NCBI GenBank assembly: GCA_013375385.1
Contig: JABXJY010000112.1
Coordinates: forward strand, 1 to 8,196
DNA from: Desulfobacterales bacterium
GTDB taxonomy: Bacteria; Desulfobacterota; DSM-4660; Desulfatiglandales; B25-G16
DNA: 8,196 nt
Reading direction: 5' to 3'
Numbering within the stretch: the stretch's first letter is position 1; each line of letters starts with the position of its first letter. The position numbers were made by a program, and so were the translations under genes. The notes under the pieces were generated by a model. That model was not told the origin of the DNA. It did no database searches and saw only the letters and a list, made by a program, of their open reading frames with translations. This document shows, piece by piece, positions 6,840-8,196 of this stretch.

Positions 6840-7856
6840 ATGCAAACATACTCCGGAATTGATCTACATGCAAGCAACAATTACGTTGGTGTTATCAATG
6901 ATCAAGATCAAAGACTCTACAGAAAGAGACTGCCCAACAGATTGGATTCTGTCTTGGCAGCACTTGAGCCCTTTAAAGAAAGCCTTGAGGGTGTCGTGGT
7001 GGAGTCCACCTTCAACTGGTACTGGTTGGTAGATGGGCTCGAGGAGCATGGATACAAGCTCCACTTAGCCAATCCATCAGCGATAAAGCAATACGAGGGG
7101 CTTAAACATACCGATGATAAATGGGACTCCTTTTGGCTGGCACATATGCTGCGTTTAAACATCCTGCCCGAGGGCTATATCTATCCCAAAGAAGAGCGGC
7201 CTGTGAGGGATCTGCTGCGCAGAAGGTTGCTCTTTGTTAAGCATAGGACAGCTCATATCTTGAGCCTTCAAAGTATGATAAGCAGGAATCTTGGCATCCA
7301 GATGTCATGCCGTGCCATCAAGAGGCTTGATCAGGAAGCCCTCGAGAGCTTATTTGACTCCCCTCACTTGCTTTTGGCTGCTAAGAGCAATATCGCAGTG
7401 ATTCATTTCTTGAAGGATAGGATTGCGAGCATTGAGAAGGCAGTAAAGTCTCACATCAAGCTCCGGGATGAGTTCAAGTATCTGCTTACGGTTCCGGGCA
7501 TTGGAGATATCCTGGCACTCACCATCATGCTGGAGGTGGGAGACATAGCTCGCTTTCCCAAGGTAGGAGACTACTCCTCTTACTGCCGGTGTGTAAAGAG
7601 TGAGAGGCTCTCCAATGGGAAGAAAAAGGATGAAAATAACCGAAAGAATGGCAACCGTTATCTCTCCTGGGCATATGTAGAGGCAGCAAACTTTGCCATC
7701 AGATTTTCCCCCTATGCCCAGGCGTTCTACCAGCGCGAGATGGCAAAGACCAATGGCATTGTTGCTATCAAGGCACTGGGCAACAAATTGGCCAGGGCAT
7801 CCTACTACATCATGAGAGATCAGGTGCCCTATGATCCAAAAAAGCTCTTTAGGTAA
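6840..7856 (+). CDS. IS110-family transposase (DEDD domain plus C-terminal Transposase_20 domain)
   Basis: A 338-aa DNA recombinase that would excise and insert the element through a Holliday-junction-like mechanism guided by the element's own RNA. The N-terminal RuvC-like domain shows the DEDD set: D8 in GIDLHA, E55 in VVVESTFNW, and D93 and D96 in TDDKWDSFWLAHML. A helical middle region follows (about 115-210). The C-terminal domain has the helix-hairpin-like TVPGIGDILALTIMLEVGDI (217-236). It also has the serine/asparagine-rich block ERLSNGKKKDENNRKNGN (255-272), with S254 or S258 as candidate catalytic serine. The start at 6840 is chosen over the upstream ATG at 6804 because AAGGAGG lies 8 nt away and the family's conserved N-terminus begins right after it. 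The length is normal and nothing is broken, so activity is plausible. It is transcribed away from the minus-strand operon. Confidence 0.95.
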   Translation: MQTYSGIDLHASNNYVGVINDQDQRLYRKRLPNRLDSVLAALEPFKESLEGVVVESTFNWYWLVDGLEEHGYKLHLANPSAIKQYEGLKHTDDKWDSFWLAHMLRLNILPEGYIYPKEERPVRDLLRRRLLFVKHRTAHILSLQSMISRNLGIQMSCRAIKRLDQEALESLFDSPHLLLAAKSNIAVIHFLKDRIASIEKAVKSHIKLRDEFKYLLTVPGIGDILALTIMLEVGDIARFPKVGDYSSYCRCVKSERLSNGKKKDENNRKNGNRYLSWAYVEAANFAIRFSPYAQAFYQREMAKTNGIVAIKALGNKLARASYYIMRDQVPYDPKKLFR

Positions 7857-7883
7857 TGAGTTTGGGTGCAGCAGTGAACCAGG

Positions 7884-7913
7884 AAAGGGGTTGGTATCAA
7901 GCCACAAGATTTG
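7884..7913 (+). repeat. Loop repeat, copy 1 (putative donor loop)
   Basis: The block AAAGGGGTTGG (7884-7894) is followed by a unique 7-mer TATCAAG and then CCACAAGATTTG (7902-7913). GGTT (7889-7892) can pair with AGCC (7900-7903) to close a small apical hairpin. The flanking GAACCAG (7876-7882) and ATTGGTATC (7914-7922) are loop-specific. TTGGTATC occurs twice in this loop (7891-7898 and 7915-7922). Confidence 0.8.
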
Positions 7914-7988
7914 ATTGGTATCTGCCGCACCCACACATAATCAGCCGGTAGTTGTTTTCTATCCTGATTCGCCTATGCCGTGAGTCAT

Positions 7989-8018
7989 AAAGGGGTTGGC
8001 TCATAACCACAAGATTTG
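7989..8018 (+). repeat. Loop repeat, copy 2 (putative target loop)
   Basis: The same blocks AAAGGGGTTGG (7989-7999) and CCACAAGATTTG (8007-8018) recur exactly 105 bp after copy 1, around a different 7-mer, CTCATAA. GGTT (7994-7997) pairs with AACC (8005-8008) as the apical stem. Loop-specific flanks are AGTCAT (7983-7988) and TAATACATCC (8019-8028). Confidence 0.8.
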
Positions 8019-8045
8019 TAATACATCCACTTGAACACGGTATGG

Positions 8046-8196
8046 AACCGATGATTTTCTGGGTCCGAGCAACGGACAGGGGCTGTGCTTACATCACGTT
8101 ACTTTCATGTACGCACAACAAGCCTTGATCCCGATGGGTGACTGGTGCGGGTCAGTGTTTGACCAGAACCAATGAGACAGAAGTAACGGGTGCGAA
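8046..8196. other. Right end of the insertion sequence and short flanking DNA
   Basis: No coding region is seen. One small hairpin, GTCCG with CGGAC (8063-8067 and 8073-8077), follows the proposed RNA, without a T-run, so a terminator is not supported. The right sub-terminal repeat and proposed end are at 8157-8171. Bases 8172-8196 would be host DNA on the far side of the insertion, too short to identify. Confidence 0.4.
8157..8168 (-). repeat. Right sub-terminal inverted repeat of the insertion sequence
   Basis: GTTTGACCAGAA is the inverse partner of 6682-6693. It lies 3 bp inside the proposed right end, and its last bases are part of the GAACCA stretch that matches the first loop of the downstream RNA. 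Confidence 0.6.

Larger units (their letters stand above)
7863..8045 (+). ncRNA. Probable bridge RNA/seekRNA of the IS110-family element
   Basis: Immediately after the transposase stop the sequence can fold into three consecutive stem-loops. The first stem pairs 7863-7874 with 7922-7933 (11 of 12 bp). The middle hairpin pairs AATCAG and GGTAG (7939-7944, 7947-7951) with CTATC and CTGATT (7959-7963, 7964-7969). The third pairs CTATGCCGTG (7973-7982) with CACGGTATGG (8036-8045), 10 bp including two G-U pairs. The outer two loops share the same two blocks around different 7-nt centres (see the repeat entries) and differ in the bases next to the closing stems. This two-loop layout is what a bridge RNA with donor and target loops needs, and IS1111-type elements carry theirs on the 3' side. 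RNA ends, promoter and which loop is which are inferred. Confidence 0.55.
6675..8171 (+). mobile_element. Complete IS110-family insertion sequence, IS1111-like layout
   Basis: The element consists of one intact DEDD/serine transposase gene with a short 5' and a long 3' non-coding end. The ends are inferred from 12-bp sub-terminal inverted repeats, 6682-6693 and 8157-8168 (10 of 12 positions match), plus 7 bp outside on the left and 3 bp on the right, the arrangement I recall for IS1111-type elements. The dinucleotide CA at both edges (6675-6676 and 8170-8171) could be the shared recombination core. No target duplication is expected for this family. Total length would be about 1.5 kb. The presence of the element is near certain; the exact edges are inference and could be shifted by several bases. 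Confidence 0.75.

Noticed and set aside
7350..7934. A 194-codon minus-strand frame opposite the transposase 3' part
   Set aside because: It is antisense to the conserved transposase and the structured RNA, and its translation has no recognisable domain.
7884..8018. Two 23-base-identical direct repeats with different centres, considered as a CRISPR array
   Set aside because: There are only two copies, the variable part is inside the repeat, the copies are 105 bp apart in otherwise structured DNA, and no cas gene is present. A bridge-RNA two-loop layout explains them better.

Overview
This window looks like a bacterial chromosome segment of moderate G+C. About 6.2 kb is a compact, co-directional housekeeping operon on the minus strand. 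The remaining 2 kb holds non-coding repeats and a complete IS110-family insertion sequence on the plus strand. The host is probably a Gram-negative bacterium, because a TonB-type energy transducer is present. The mix of a UPF0280 protein, a single-module Ppx/GppA phosphatase and an HDDC2-like HD protein fits anaerobic lineages such as Thermodesulfobacteriota ('Deltaproteobacteria') or Nitrospirota. That placement is an inference from gene content, with low confidence.

Minus-strand operon, in transcription order: Ppx/GppA phosphatase (6234-5281), guaB IMP dehydrogenase (5288-3825), UPF0280 protein (3806-3075), HDDC2/YfbR-like HD phosphohydrolase (about 3012-2422), short TonB-like protein (2429-1851) and DinG/YoaA-type iron-sulfur helicase (1847-6). 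Two junctions overlap by 8 bp (ppx/guaB and HD/TonB), and the others are separated by about 3, 18 and 62 bp, so one transcript is very likely. The theme is nucleotide metabolism: possible (p)ppGpp/polyphosphate turnover, the committed step of GMP synthesis, and dNMP dephosphorylation. A TonB protein and a DNA-repair helicase share the transcript.

Intergenic region 6235-6674: A/T-rich DNA with scattered TAAAGT motifs, a GC-rich palindrome (about 6333-6368), and a 148-bp nested palindrome (6445-6592). The latter looks like a MITE or dispersed palindromic repeat, with matching ends and a possible CTAGTAT duplication.

Insertion sequence, about 6675-8171: a 338-aa DEDD/serine transposase of the IS110 family starts at 6840. 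Its Shine-Dalgarno sequence lies in an inverted repeat that could hide it in read-through transcripts. Sub-terminal 12-bp inverted repeats (6682-6693 and 8157-8168) and a long 3' non-coding end point to the IS1111 type. That 3' end contains a strongly structured stretch (7863-8045). It has two stem-loops, each carrying the same pair of conserved blocks around a different 7-nt centre, with a third hairpin between them. This is most likely the element's bridge RNA/seekRNA. Its first loop contains GAACCAG, which matches exactly the right end-core-left end junction predicted for the circular form. No equally good match was found between the second loop and the flanking target DNA.
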